Shown here piece after piece: positions 28,411-42,082 of a DNA stretch of 64,000 nt. The translations under genes were made by a program, and so were the position numbers. Numbering within the stretch: position 1 is the first letter of the stretch; each line of letters begins with the position of its first letter. The DNA comes from Linepithema humile (taxonomy: Eukaryota > Arthropoda > Insecta > Hymenoptera > Formicidae). Location of the stretch: positions 6,882,001 through 6,946,000 of the forward strand of contig NC_090133.1 of NCBI RefSeq assembly GCF_040581485.1, written 5' to 3'. Below the pieces are notes generated by a model that did not search any database, had not been told where the DNA came from, and saw nothing but the letters and a program-made list of their open reading frames with translations.

Positions 28411-31400
28411 TCAAAATCGGAACACGTAACGTACCTCGGCGGATATGCAGTACTCGAGTGGTACTACTAGGGATTGATTCGCATGCGGAGCCGAGCGTCG
28501 CGGAGACGTCGGCGAGTAATTCCCAGCGCCGCGCACAGTGAATAATAAGTGAATGACGCTAATTGCGATTTATCGGCGGTGTAAATTAAACGACAATTTG
28601 TTCCATCGATCCAGCCATAAATCTCCGCCCCCGCACCCGCACTCCGCGCATACTCATTCGTTAATCTCGCACTCGGTTAGTAGTGCGCCATCCGGGCGAC
28701 ACACAGCTAAAACGGTTATAGCGGATCCCGCGCCGCGCGAGAGCGCCGGATTTACATTGTAACCGTGTTTACGCGCGTCAGCCGTCTTGACGATGTATAA
28801 AACGGTATAATCCCGATATATCCAGCATCCGCCCTCCGAATCCGGCGGGCGGATAGGGGGGGAGCAGGGCGTGAAATATACGTACGGTCCAATTCCGCGC
28901 TCGCACGGAACGCGGCGCGTGAATTCGCGATGGCGGGTTCATTTCGAATTCCCCGAATGCGCGCGGCCCCGCTATCCTAACCGGGGCGCGTGAGCGAAAG
29001 GCAGGAGGAGGATATATAAGGACCCCGGGTTATAAGAAGAAATCCGTGAGGCTCCGGCTCGTATATTTTAATCAGGACCCTCTGGCTCTGCCCCTCCCCA
29101 TCCCGCTCTTTTCTCCTTTATCTCCGTCTCATCTTCTCGGGCTCTGCTTCCCGCTCGGGTTGCTCCGCCCGAGGAGACTTATAAAGGAGAGAGGAAAATG
29201 GGAGAGGAGGAGAGAGAAAGAGAGAGAAAAAAAGCGCGGGCTCACGGCCCGGACGGAAAGAGCTGAATAACTCCGGGATAAAAGCCGAATAAATCTTTTT
29301 ATTATGACTCATCCCTCCGCGTCTGTTCCGTCTAAATCCAAACCACCGCCTCTCGCCTGAGGCGCGTTCGCACGTACTTCTCCACCTCCTTTTGTTCTTC
29401 CTCCTCCTCTTCCTCCTCCCGCACGCGTGCTTTCTTCGCGTTCGGTTGGTGCGCGATAGGTCGATTCGTGAAATCTTAGCCGAAATATTAAAACCGCCGC
29501 GATCGCGACGCAGTTCGATTTTCGATGCTAAAAATACGACGGCAATGCAGCTCACGCCGATCTCGTCACGCGAATAAACCCCAAGGATCATTGTCCTCTT
29601 TTGAACTCGTTCAAATTACATTACGCAGAGTCGATCTTTGCACTCTAATCTACTCCAAAGTTAGTCTCGCTGCATAGACAATAGTAAAATATCCACCGTT
29701 TCCTTCCCCAGCGGTCGGCGGAGTCGATAGAGCGTTTCGAGTAGACTCGAGTTGGGGGAGACTGCGCGACAGAGGGTACTAATAATCGTACGATGTACGC
29801 GCGGCACGTTTCATTTAGCAAATTGGCAATAAATGGCGATGGCCATCGCGTGAAACTCACCCCATAAACGCGCGACCCTCTCGCACCCTCTCCGTCTCTG
29901 CGCGACCCTACTCACCGTCCCTTTTGTTCCGCTTCTCGCTTGTACGCTCTCTCTCTCTCCCTATTCTAACCCCCCTCGATTTCTCGCCGGGCTTTTCGCC
30001 GACCCTCGACGAATTAAGTTCTGAGGAAGGGGCGGCGGCTCGTAGAGTTTATGGGGTTAGGTTACCGCGGCCGATTTCAACCCCTGCTACCGAGATTGGT
30101 ATCTACACGCACCTACCACCGGTGGCAAAATCCATTTCTCTCTCTCTCTCTCTCTCTCTCTCTTTTCATCTTGATGTCGTGTGTGCAGCGCGTGCACGCG
30201 CGTGTGTAAGTGCAATGCGTATAGAAGCGAGCGGGCTCGTAGCACGCGATCGTCAAACCCAAAGCCGTAAACGTAAACAAGGGTTGTTAGGTCGGCCTCT
30301 AGGCGAAAGCGCGGGTACTTATGATCGGATCTAAATATTTTCTACCCCTGCCAACCGCAGTGACTCTCAACATTGTTTCGCACGTTTTCCTTAAAAGCGC
30401 ATCGGCAAATGAAAATATCGGCGAAAAAAAAAACGCTCATATTTGAATTAACGTTCGATAACGCGCAATAACAAGCTTTTACTGACTGGACGAAATCGTT
30501 CGTGGTTCGCGAAACTCATAAATTTTTTTGTGAATCGATTTGGAACCAGTTTCGACCACCGGGCGCCGTTTATCACCGAATATCTATGTACATCGGCAAA
30601 CGCGGATCGCGTGACTCTTAATATCAAAGCGCTTATTGATCGCTCGCAATTAATTACCGGACAACCGGATACACCGGTAGTGAATCGTGACGTGAACAAT
30701 CTGACGCTAGAGCGGCCCGCCGGCCGATTGTCCGCTCAAAGGGAAAAAAGCTGTTGATTCACGCGTCGGTTAAACCAACCAAATTACTTTGTACAATCAA
30801 CGGAACGAATACTGTCGGGTCGGTGTAAAGCAAACTAGTTGCGCACAGATATTGACATTTTTATCCAGTCGACGCGCGTATCTATTGATTTCGACCCCGT
30901 CCGCCCGCCTTTCGCCGATTGAAAGCTCCTCTGTTACGTCTAAACTGGTACCGCCGGACATCGATTTATATATATACATACAAGATCGTCCTGGATTCCC
31001 ATTGAACTCGCGGGGCATTAAATGAGTTGGAACGCGAAATTTTCTCGCATATTCCGCGAGTATTTTTGCATTTAACTAGATTCTCTGTTACGGCTACGCG
31101 AATATTTTTAACATTAAATGTCGTTTTTCAGCTTGCACGCCCGCACAGCGTTTTCATGCCGGTCATTTTATATACTTTTGCAAAAGCGACGGTATCGCAA
31201 AAAATTTTTTTTATAATTTATGATGAAAAAAAAAACCCAGGCCAAACGAATACCGCGATGCTTGCAAAAATAAAAACAATTTTTTTTCCCCGTAACATTT
31301 TCAACGGGCATAAAGCTGCGACGGTACGAGCGTGTCAAAGCGCGAAGCGTCCCGGATATCACACGCCCCGAAGTTTCAATGCGCTTTCCGTCATGCGGTA

Positions 31401-31458
31401 CGAACCACCGCGAACAGATTACGATGTAGTGCGCGAGCACGGTTTCTGTCGTTCTGTC

Positions 31459-31490
31459 GACGCGACGCGACGCGACGCGACGCGACGCGA
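31459..31490. repeat. (GACGC)n pentanucleotide repeat
   Basis: Just over six perfect 5-bp units. Confidence 0.9.
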
Positions 31491-33955
31491 AAATGCGGTA
31501 TTCATCCGAGCGCAAGAAGCGGAGGTTGCGTCACTCCTCTCGCGGGGTCAGAGAGGAAGATACGTAGCGGATACACGAGCCGGATTTATGAAATACGCCG
31601 CGGCGCATTCGCATCGGAGATTGCCAAGCGGTGAAACCGCACAGCTCGGCAAAAACACTTCAGGGTCGCGCAACACACTCCATCCAGAGAGATCGTGATG
31701 TCGGACGAATGTGCGAAAATTGTCCGATCGCGTGAGGTCGCACGTTAAACAAACCGGAGGAGCGAACGGTATCTGTGTACACGGTGTTTCAAAATATCGC
31801 AGTCATTAAATTTCGCGAGAAATTTTGCCAACAAATTTAGAGTCGACTTTTTTTCTCGTTAAAACATCGACAAAGTCAGCTTGGAAAAGTGATTTCTTTC
31901 TGAAATTCAAACTTTTTAATACAAACTACCGAAATATTTAATATTTCCAAACAAAGTTGACAAAGGGAGAAAAAAATCAACTTGATGTCGCAGCGTCATG
32001 TCGCCTTTAAGAGATCTTTTTTTAATGACAAAATGTCACGGCCGTAGCGCGGGGCGGCAAGTTATCCGACCGCAGCTGCGCTCTTTCAGACCGGGAACTT
32101 GTGATAGTTTAATGAGCGACGTCGGCTGAGTTTTGAACGATCGCGCGTGCTATAGCTCTGCCGAGCGGCGGCTAGCGGCAGACAGCAGCTCGAGAGATCG
32201 AAAGTGAACTCGTCGTCGGCAGGATCGCGCGCACGGGTTCGACGACCCCGGAACACACCGTCTAGGAGCTATATCCGCGCCCGCGCGAGAAGGTGGATGA
32301 TGGTGGAAACGATAGAGAATTTACGAACACGCAGCCTTTGAGATACGCGCACCTGCGAGCTCGCGATTGACTTGCCTTCGGCCGGATATTCATACACCCG
32401 GCGGCCGTCAGCCGAGTCCCGTGAGCGAGGCCGAACGCGATACCGGCGCGCATTATCATTGCATTATACGATAGTGCGCTTTTTTCACATAACACGAGCG
32501 CGAGGAAGCGCCGTGTCGCGCCGTTATCGGCGAAAATCGGCGATTTGCATGCGGCGGTGAACCGTTGCCGCGAAAACGGGATACGATAAGGTTGTTGAAT
32601 TTCCCTCGGCGTTCCTTCTCACGTTCGCGGACACGTTCGTTCGTTGTGTTCGCCTCTCCTCGACGTCGGGGCACTTTGAAATTTTTCACATCGCGTAACT
32701 CGCTTGAAGATTCACCGGTACACCGCCGGACGAGCCTGATATTTGCGGCGAAAGATAGTGACGTGGCGCGGAAAAGAAGCCGTGTCGTGCCGGAGGAGTC
32801 CATAAAACTTTGAACGAAGAGCGACTCTCTTCTGCCTCCTCCTCTATGACTTCTTAACCACGCTCGCGATTTATTCATACGTATGACCGGCAGCGCGGTA
32901 CGGATACACGTGGATACACCGGAGTGTACCTCGAGCAAAATGCTCGCCTCGTGCTTGCGAGCTATATTTGATGTCGGCATAAGTGCGCCTCTATCGATCG
33001 ACTTTGCGCGGAGGGTCGCGGCTTTTCATCTCGATCGAATCGACTCGCGAAAGAAAGAGTTCGCGATGATTAGTTGGATTGAGATAATCGCGATAACTTA
33101 ATGCGACTTAATGAATCGTTCCTGCAGAACTCCCGTGCCCAAATAAATCAAGGGCGAATGAAATTTCCGTTGAGGGGATTGTATTTCCTCGAGACAATCT
33201 GCAGAACCTTTCGGGGTAATAATGCGCGCGAGAGACAGCGCGCTGTCTCCTTCTTTCCCTCTGTCTTCCTTTCCCCTCGCTCGGCTTTCACGATTAATCG
33301 GGAACATCTTCGGCGCACGCGGGACGCAAAAATGTTGTCTACGTAATAGCGACGAGGCACCCTCGGGCGCGCAAACGGGCAGGGGGTTCTCTTTAAACAC
33401 CCCCTTCGGGTTCGCAGGTGCGGGACGTGGCAAGACGCGGCGCGGAGAGCCGGGAGGACGGTGTGAAAGCCGCTGTCGTAAAACCGCACACTTAATTTGC
33501 CTTGCAAAATTCAGTCCCTCTTTTTCCCCCGATCCTCTATCTCTCCCGGCTCTCTTCGTCCCCCTGGATTCTCTTCGTCGTCGCCGACTACCACCGCGAC
33601 GACGCTTTCAGATCGGGCAACGAACGAACGAACGAACGAAGCACCGCCTGCTTCCCTTCCGCAGTGGCTTCTCCGCGGAGAGAAGGAGAACAACGAGCGA
33701 GAAAAGCGAAAAGACTCGAGGGGGCGGACGGGAGGGCGCAGGGGGCGAGAACGGGACGTACGGTGGAAGAAAAGTGTGCTTAAAATATTAACGCCGGAGG
33801 CGCGCTCGGTGCGGCGAGGTAGGGCACGGTGTTCTTTGTTCGAGCGGGCGATGGAGGGCCGCAGGGTGTAGTATGAAAGAGGGTTGCGCAAACACCCGCC
33901 GGCAGTGACGTTCGCTCGCTCACTCGCGCTCGTTCGAAATACTGTAATAGTACTA

Positions 33956-33990
33956 CGTACGGTACGTACGTACGTACGTACGTACGTACT
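33956..33990. repeat. (GTAC)n self-complementary tetranucleotide repeat
   Basis: About seven GTAC units. GTAC is its own reverse complement, so the tract is one long palindrome able to extrude a cruciform. Confidence 0.9.
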
Positions 33991-35030
33991 TACACCCCCT
34001 ATGCCGCGGAGAGGCCATCAACCTCCTTGTCGTGCAAAATAATATATGAAATATGCGCCATGTCGTCGCGGGCACTCCAGCCGAAACTTTCCGCCGTCGA
34101 GAGCGGAGACGCTAATGAAAAACTTTGAATTTTCCATGAAGGACTTACCTTAAGTCCTCGATGTGCGCCGCCTCCGTCTCGTCGGCCTGCTGCCTTCGAT
34201 TTCCATTCCCGACGAGGAAGCTCGAAGATGATCACGCGGCATCGATTGCTTGTTGCTGGAACAAAAAAAAGAAGAAAAAAGAAAAGATTATTTGGTGGAA
34301 GGATAAATAAGTCGACAGGAAGGGAGGGAATTCTCTTTCTCTCTCTCTCTCTCTCTATCTCGGCAAACGTTGCGTGCCGCGAAACCATCGCGCATCGTAG
34401 ACTTTCACACACGAAGAAACGGACACTCAGGCTGCACGAAATATTTGAGTTGCTCGGCAAACACGTAAATGTAAACGTGGCGTTTACATTGCCGTTTACT
34501 CTGCCCCGCCTCGCCCCACTCGTCCCGCCCGCTTCCCCGCCGCCGCAACTCGAAGCCCTCGGGCGTTTACAGGCGGTGGAAGCGGGTGTGTTGCTCGAGA
34601 CGAAGGTGCCGGTACACATCGCAGAGAGCGACGGCGGCAGAAGGAAGAAGGCGGAGGCGGCGACGGAGACGTCGGCAACGCGTAGTAAGCGGGATCTCTC
34701 GCTCGCTCGCTCTCTCGCTCGAGTCGACTAACCGTCGAGCAAATATTGACGGAGCGGGATATTGCTCCCAATGCTTGTTTGTTTATTTCAATGCCCGTGA
34801 CCGACGGGAGCTCCGCGGGTGGTTCGTTTACTCGGGGGGTGCGACGCGAGGAGACACGGCGACACACGCAATGCACACACGCGGCTATTTATATCGGCTC
34901 CGATATGTATATCCAGCCCAGCGCGAGCGAGCGCGCGCGCGATTTCCTCGAGAATGCCTAACGATAGCCATCGACGGCGATCTCGCGCTCCTATTGTCGC
35001 GCTAGTCTTTTTTTCTCCTTTTGATGAATG

Positions 35031-35500
35031 AAAAGAACGAACAAGAAACGGTTCTCGAAGCGGACTATTTGCGAACGAACTGTATTATTATTACGTTAGT
35101 ATTATTGGAGAGAATGCAAGAAAAATAGTATAATAATAGAATTAAACGAAAGAAATTAAATAAAATTAGCTACAGTCACGTTCCAATTTTATTCTACCAT
35201 TAAATTCTAATTTCCACAAACCAAATTCTAATTTTGCGCATTCAAAATGCATTATAGCGTGTCTCGGTTCCTATCTTTTTTTCTATTTATTTACACTTTT
35301 TTTTTTAAACTTTCCTAGTTTAGTTTCATCTGTTTTTACTTCTTCATCTTTAAAATAAAAATACATTATCGTATAGCTTATATATTTTCTCACTGGTCAT
35401 ACTTTTTTATACTTCCGCTATGCTTTTGAAATTTTTCTATTTCAGCTTCACCCTTCTTTACCTTCTCATATTTAAAATAAAGTAGGTATGTATTTATATT
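35031..35500. other. AT-rich island with a 122-bp duplication
   Basis: Composition changes abruptly from CpG-rich to AT-rich. It contains pyrimidine-rich runs and the imperfect 122-bp tandem duplication but no coding frame. Confidence 0.5.
35311..35485. repeat. Imperfect tandem duplication, about 122-bp period
   Basis: The stretch from TAGTTTCATC to TTTAAAATAAA (about 35,311-35,360) recurs in diverged form at about 35,433-35,482 (TTCAGCTTCA to TTTAAAATAAA). Matching anchors are offset by 122 bp. The surrounding DNA is AT-rich and non-coding. Confidence 0.45.
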
Positions 35501-36503
35501 ATGGAAAAAAGGAGAAAGAAGATTAGAACATGCACAGGCAATATGCACAGATTTAACGTTTCAAGGCATCAGACTCAAGTTCTGCCAGCGGAGAATATTT
35601 ATCGAGTTCACCCGGCAATATCGGCGATGGCAAAAAGTCGATCGGCGCTGTCGAGCCAACCGACAGCGGCCGCGACACCGAAATGAACAAGTTACAGCGT
35701 CGCGACGCGGCTCGACGCAATGCGATACACGATACGAGCATCGAATCCATCCACCCACGCCAGCGCGCAGTGAGTGTCGATACGCGCCGCATTCATCTAG
35801 CTATTCGCAACGATCGTGTACCCCGCGTGTCGCGCGTGTCTCGCGCGCTAGTTGGCCTGTCCGCGGACGTGCGCGTGTTCCTCGGCACGTTTGCCCGCTG
35901 CCCACGCGCGTACACCTTGTAAACAACACGGCCGACGCCTGTCCAACAGAAACAATTAAGCTTAACTAATAACCGCGCGGAACTATTGCCGCATCGCTTC
36001 GCACCGCGCGTAGAGAGAAATCGTGCGTGCGACAAGCGAAGATTGCGCAATTTACCCGATTTGACGTTTCTATTTTATGCATTTCTAAATTTTCGTTTCA
36101 AACCTTAGTTTGATCGTGAATTGTCGCGTCGCGCGAGAAAATATATTTTTTCTCCTCGCCGTGACGAAACATGGGCAAATTTTCGCAGCTTAGATAATCG
36201 CATGTCGCGAAACGGCACTCCCGAGAACGTTTGAGTACCACTGGCGAACACTTGATTACGTCAGTTAGGCGGTCGCGGCTCAATTCTGGCTATGAGGTAG
36301 CCAACCCCTTTCCAAAGCTATCCGCGCCGCCTCCCTCGTTGCTCGTAGCGCGCCGGCAAAGCCAATGTGCGCCCTTCTCGTCTCCTCCTCTCGCGCTCAC
36401 CCTCGTCGTCCCAACCCCCCCGGTCCGTCCGCCTTCCGCTTCCGACAGACATCGTACAAGCGTACAAGCGTGTACCTACCACTATCATGGACTGCCGCAT
36501 ACG

Positions 36504-36538
36504 CGAAAGGGGGATGCGGCAACACCATCCCCCTTTCG
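36504..36538. repeat. 13-bp perfect hairpin, 9-nt loop
   Basis: CGAAAGGGGGATG at 36,504-36,516 pairs perfectly with CATCCCCCTTTCG at 36,526-36,538 across the loop CGGCAACAC. The G/C-rich stem would be stable in RNA or ssDNA. It is too short for a canonical pre-miRNA, and no U-tract follows. Confidence 0.6.
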
Positions 36539-37117
36539 GCCTACGTCGACGAGCAAGCGCGCGTATAGCTCGAAGCCAGCGGATTGCGACGTGGGTTCGA
36601 GGCACTAAACGTAATTAAACGGATAGTTTCCGCATTAGCCACGATTGGATAATCATTCATCGATTATCTCGGCTACACAGAGGGTGACACAATACGCCGT
36701 TGCCGCCGCTACCACTCGTGTTGCACCACCGATGCGATTCGACGAAGCGAAGCGCGTACGCTTGAAACGCGCGTCCCGAACGTCGCGAAACCAAAACACG
36801 AATCGCGAAAGATAGACAGATTTACGGCGGAAAGATTGCCGTCAAATATTTGCGTTTCAAGTCTCCCTCTTTCTCCCATCTTGTTTTTCTCTCTCTTCGC
36901 AGTGGCATGGTACGTGTATCGATTCGTCGAGGATACGATCCTCGAAATGGTAAGAGGAAGGGAAGGGGGACGCCCGGGCGGGCCTCGCGTGTGTCGAGGC
37001 AACTCGTGCGTGCGAAAAACAATCTTCCGCTCGGTTGCCGGCCGGACACCTCCGAGAAAAAGATCGACGCACGCATTATGTAAAAAGCCAGTCAGAGCTC
37101 GACCCGGCTCGACTCGA

Positions 37118-37140
37118 CCGGCCGGCCGGCCGGTCGGCCG
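37118..37140. repeat. (CCGG)n self-complementary repeat
   Basis: CCGGCCGGCCGG-type tract, palindromic and CpG-rich. Confidence 0.8.
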
Positions 37141-38419
37141 ATCGTGTCATGAATTATGTAACGCCGTCTAATTAATTCGAGATTTCGACTTCTCGCGGCT
37201 TCCACGAAGCCGGGAGGCGTAGTAGGCTCGCGATAACAGCGCTTTGCTTCTCGTGTACTCGGATTCGACGCACGCGATACTTTGGCTCCTGTGAATTTTT
37301 GAATCTGAGAAAACTCGGACGCCGCATGAATATGCGGCGACGTATTTTTAAATCGCTACTGCTATCCGCAAACTCCAGGAATGCCGCCTTATTTTTCACA
37401 TATCTCTCTCTTATATATTTCTATTGACAGAAATTATTTTAACTACGCTCCTCGCACGCGATAATTTATAGAGAAAGGAAATGTGTCTTTAAACTTATAC
37501 GACTGCGATAAAAATTATACGTTGCTAAAAATAAGCACCTTCCTTGCTATTTCGATGATTTATCGGTAAGTTACGGAAATTACTATGCTCCGAGAGCGCT
37601 TACCGAGGAATTACGGGAAAGGGACCGGCGTTCGACGGTAAATTACCGTGACTCCGATCGCTAAGTAGAAGAGCGCCGCGTCATCCTCGCTATTTACACG
37701 CTTCCCTTTCTAGAAATACGACGGTAGAAATGTTTTCGCGTGAGAAAATGCTCGGGGCCACAGGAGGGCCAAAGAGGAGAGCGGCGGAACGACGACGAGC
37801 GGAGGAGAATGAAGTCGATTGGAAACGCCGGGGCCGAAAGATTACTTTTCTCCTCCTTTCAGCTCTCGCCTCTTCTATCTTCCCTTTTTTTTTCTCTCTC
37901 TCCTCTTCGACTTAGAGCTCAAGCACGGGCGTTCTTCCTCCGGGCCGATTTCACTTAATTCGAGAGGAGTGCACAAGGTTTGCGAAATGGCCGAGGGGAA
38001 TCCTGAGGTAAGAAGAAGAAGAGGAAGGGCGCGGCGGGAGCGAGGACCGAAGGAGAAGCGTAAAAGCGAAAAAGGAACGTCTCGAATTCGCCAAAGATCT
38101 ATCGTGTGTCTCCCTCTCAGCGACGCTTTATTCCTGAACATACATTTTTGAACGCGGGCTCGTTATTAATTTCGCCGTACCGTAAGATACGCGATTCCGC
38201 GCGCGAGCGAAATTACATCGTTCGAGTTTTGTCGTACGGCAAGTTGTTATCGAGAGGGATGAGCGAGAAACTGGATCGAGATACACGGCGGGGTGGGTGT
38301 TGAGAGAGAGGGAGACCTGTAAAAGCTTCGGTGTATCATAACGAATTCTCTTTGGATACCATTATCGCAGCACGCGCCAATTACCCTGAACGAGTGGTGA
38401 AATGATTTATGCGCCCTAC

Positions 38420-38476
38420 GGTATATATATATATATATGTTAAATATATACGTATTTCCGTATGTATATATATATC
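38420..38476. repeat. (TA)n-rich interrupted repeat
   Basis: Two TATATA runs separated by a short spacer. They can pair with each other. Confidence 0.8.
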
Positions 38477-41400
38477 CTTGCTCCTTGTAAAGAGGGGTCG
38501 ATTCACTTTCCGTTCCCTGGTACTTCCTATATTCGCAGAAAATATCGCGACTAAGCAAGCAATTTTGATCATAGAGAATTTTCCGGTCGAAAATAATTTC
38601 ACGGGTAGTAACGAGCATCAGATAAATAATTAATAGCGTAAATTTATCACATTATTACGCGATTAGTAGCGCGTAATAATTATTAATTTGTAATTACTAT
38701 TGTCCCGTGATCGCGCGACATGTAAGTAGAAGCTTTGTAAAAGTATTCAAGACTGCGGAAATGCTCGATCGCGCATTAAAATAGCGTTAAAACGCGAATT
38801 AAAACGATTTTACTCGAAAGGGAACATCGGTCCGAGAGACATTGCGGATAATTACTGTCGGCATTATATGAAAATCGCCTTCGGAACTAAATTGATATTT
38901 ATTAAACGGCATCACGGGACGGGAGAGAAATAGCGAGAATGAGAAAAAGAGAGGGAGAACGAGCGAGCGAGCGAGCCGGCGGTCGGACTCGATCGATTAC
39001 AGTCGTAATGAACGTACACAACGGCACATAAATGTTTCGAAAGATCCGACGAGCCGCGCGCACGTATGCGGCTGTATATGGCGTATTTGTGGACGGGCTC
39101 GTCCGGAAACCGTTGTTATCCCAGTTCTAATTCGACTCCCAGTTAAATTATTATCGGCGACCGGCATTTCGTGGCCTGCCAGCCGTGCTCGGCTTTTATA
39201 CGGCCCGCCCGACAATCACAACGCGACGAGACCACCGTTGCTACCTTTGTTATCATTCTACAATAACACACGGGTGTCGCAGAAATACGCTTAAAACGTG
39301 ACAATCACGTTCTGTGTAGTAACAGCGAAATTACGGACAACGTCGTCGCGAATTCGAGCAAGCTGCATGCATAAAACGCGATCGCCGAGCGTAAGAATAT
39401 TTCAGGATGAAATTGAGGTTTTTAAGCGCACGACGGTTTCATTATCGTGACAAATATCAGGTATCATATTCTCCCGAAAAAGATCACACGGTGAAAAATG
39501 AACGGCTATTGCCAGATACGAGATGAAAGATTATTGTTTTCCACCTTCCCCTCCCCCCATTTCTGGCTGATAATTTTCAATCTCATTCTCATTCCCGTTT
39601 AACGCGCATGTATCGGTAATTGAGAATTTCGCGCATCATCAAGTTTAATTCGCGCGACCAGTCTGCATAAATGGCGACGAAGGATGAAAAAAAAAGGAAG
39701 ATAAAAGGGGAGACGCGCGAAGACGCGCGCGGGATTGAGGCCGTGATACGGTGAACGGGCGATCATTAATAATACCGCGGCCTCGCGTCTCCATTTTACG
39801 GCCCTGACAGTGGACAACTGTGCAACAATAATGTTGGCCGCCATCCCCGCTTGCGGGGGCGAGAACGAGGGCTCGCACACGGGCCATCTACCCGCTCGCC
39901 GCGGTCAAGTAATGAAATTTGACTGGAAATTAACCACCGTGGTGTACACACGCGCACGCGTTTCCCGCCCGACCCGAGAGCACGCACACTGCGCGAGCAA
40001 GATATTACGAGGAGAAAGAGAGGGCGAGAGGGAAAGAGAGAGGGGAGGAGAGAATCGCGGGGCATCATCGGACAAAATAATGGCCAACCGTTTCGTGATA
40101 ACGATGAGTTAGCGTTGCGTTCCGCATACGAATATACATACATACATTACGCACTTTCTGTCTCGTCTGAAACGAAGATTCATGGAATCTGGGAAGATTT
40201 CGAAATCAATTATCGGCGCGATAGCTAATTCGAAGAGCGACAAAGTGATAGCTTCAGAGCCAAACCCGAATGACCGCGTCGGATCAAAAATATTTCGGTT
40301 GTATAATAGTAATTTATCTCGCAGTAATTTTCCTAACTTATATTTATCATTTCTTTATCCGTTATTTATCTGCTACGTCAGCATGGATGGACGGATGAAT
40401 CTCTGCAATCGGTGGAATTTTTCCTTACGATCTTTGTATCTCGAGAGAACTTATCTCGGCGCGCTGAATAATAATGATTACGACTTCTGTCAATGCTCCT
40501 TTATTTTATGCGCATTTCACGGTGCAACTTTTTTGTTGCATTACTTCGAGCGGCTTAGCGCGCGGCTGGTAATTTTGTCTCCCGATTCCTCTTAAGCGGC
40601 GCCCAAATTAACGCTATAATACCGTACACTGTAATACTCTCGGAGCGTGTATCCCATGTCCGCCGCGTGCGCTGCCGTCTCTACATTATCCAGACGTTGC
40701 GCGACGCGATTATGCGGCTCTGGAGCGCAATTTCGAACGAATTAAGCGGAATAAAAACGGACTGCCGTCGCTACGTAATTTGCAGTCCGTCGCGTGTACC
40801 TTTAGATTTATATGGTGGCGTATACAAGCATATACTCTCTTTTTCCCTTTTCCACACCCCCCCTCCCTCTCTCTCTCTCTCTCTCTCTCTTTCTCGAATA
40901 GCCGAATGAAATCGCTATATTAGGCGCATAGCCTGGAAAACGCGGCGACGAGCAACCGTGCGCGAAAAATCGTAGCCGTGCTTTTTAAAACGGAATATTT
41001 ACGACCGTTAAAAAGCCCGAACGCGAGCGCGGCGGCAGATAACGTTAATCTCGCCGGATATTATAACGTCGAAACGATCCGCTCCCGTCGTCGTCGTTGC
41101 CGCCGTAACAGTTTTTCCAGCGGTTTGTCCCTTTCGTATACTGCTCTTTCCGCGGCGCGGCGACGTAGTCGGAAAACGTGTAGGAAGCTGACGCCATTTT
41201 CCCCGCCGCTACTACTCCCTTCCCGCCCCCTCGAAATCGACGTTTCTCCCCCTTTTTTACGATTCGGCCGACGGCACAGGTGTACTGTACCAATACTTTT
41301 TCTTCCTGTAGGTCGAAGGGAGAGGGCGAATAAGAGAAAATAGGGAAAGAGAGAGTGAGGGAGTAAATGGAAGAGAAGCGGACGCAGAGGAGACGAGAAA

Positions 41401-41817
41401 AGGGAGAAAGGGAGAAGGTCGGTAGCTATGGTTGCGTCGTCGGGACAGGGATGGGGCGAGCGGAGGAGAGAAAGAGAGAGAGAAGAAGAGTCGGGAGTAG
41501 GAGAAAGTACAGGCTGTTTTATTATGCAAAAGCTTTCTCGGCAGTTGGGTCGTTCCGGCTCCGCGCCGTTGCACTACCCATCGAGTCGCGGAGCGGCGGC
41601 AGCGGCGGTATACAGTAGGTGGAGGAAGCTTGGAAAAAGCCTCCGCCCCCGAATCACGTAAATACGGGCAGCCATTTTGCGATAAACTTTTTTCGGCCCG
41701 GCTTCGCTCCGCGAGACGGGATCGGCGTGAGCGAGACAGCGAGAAACTTTGGACGCGCTCGCAAAAGAGGAGGCGAAACACGGTCCTCGTGATATTCCAC
41801 CGTGCGAAACCGGTAAA

Positions 41818-42082
41818 TGAAAGAGAAAGAGAAAGAGAGAGAGAGAAAAAGAGAGAGGGAGAGAGGGAGAGAGTACAGTTTGCGGTGTACGCGTATGGTA
41901 CCGACTGGAAATAGAGAGGAAATATACGGTAAGAAAAACGAACGATTAATTTCTCGTAGAAGAGTATCTCGAGCGTGCAAATATAATTTACTTGGTTACT
42001 TCGAAAGCGACGTGAGTCTGTAATTTTTTTTAGAGAGAGAGAGAGGGGGGGGGGGAGAGAGAGAGAGAAAGAGAGAGAGAGA
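41818..42082. repeat. Two long purine (GA/GAAA/GGGG) tracts
   Basis: GA-rich tracts at 41,818-41,874 and 42,031-42,082 (the latter with a run of about eleven G). Their complements are responsible for the 290-codon open frame on the minus strand across this area. Confidence 0.85.

Larger units (their letters stand above)
12961..35030. other. CpG-rich non-coding DNA, no gene recognised
   Basis: Dense CpG, many TC/GA tracts and scattered CCAAT and CRE-like elements. No protein family is recognisable in any frame. Short exons of an intron-rich gene cannot be excluded by eye. Confidence 0.55.

Noticed and set aside
36504..36538. Hairpin as a microRNA precursor
   Set aside because: The paired stem is only 13 bp, too short for Drosha/Dicer processing, and no known insect miRNA sequence was recognised in the window.
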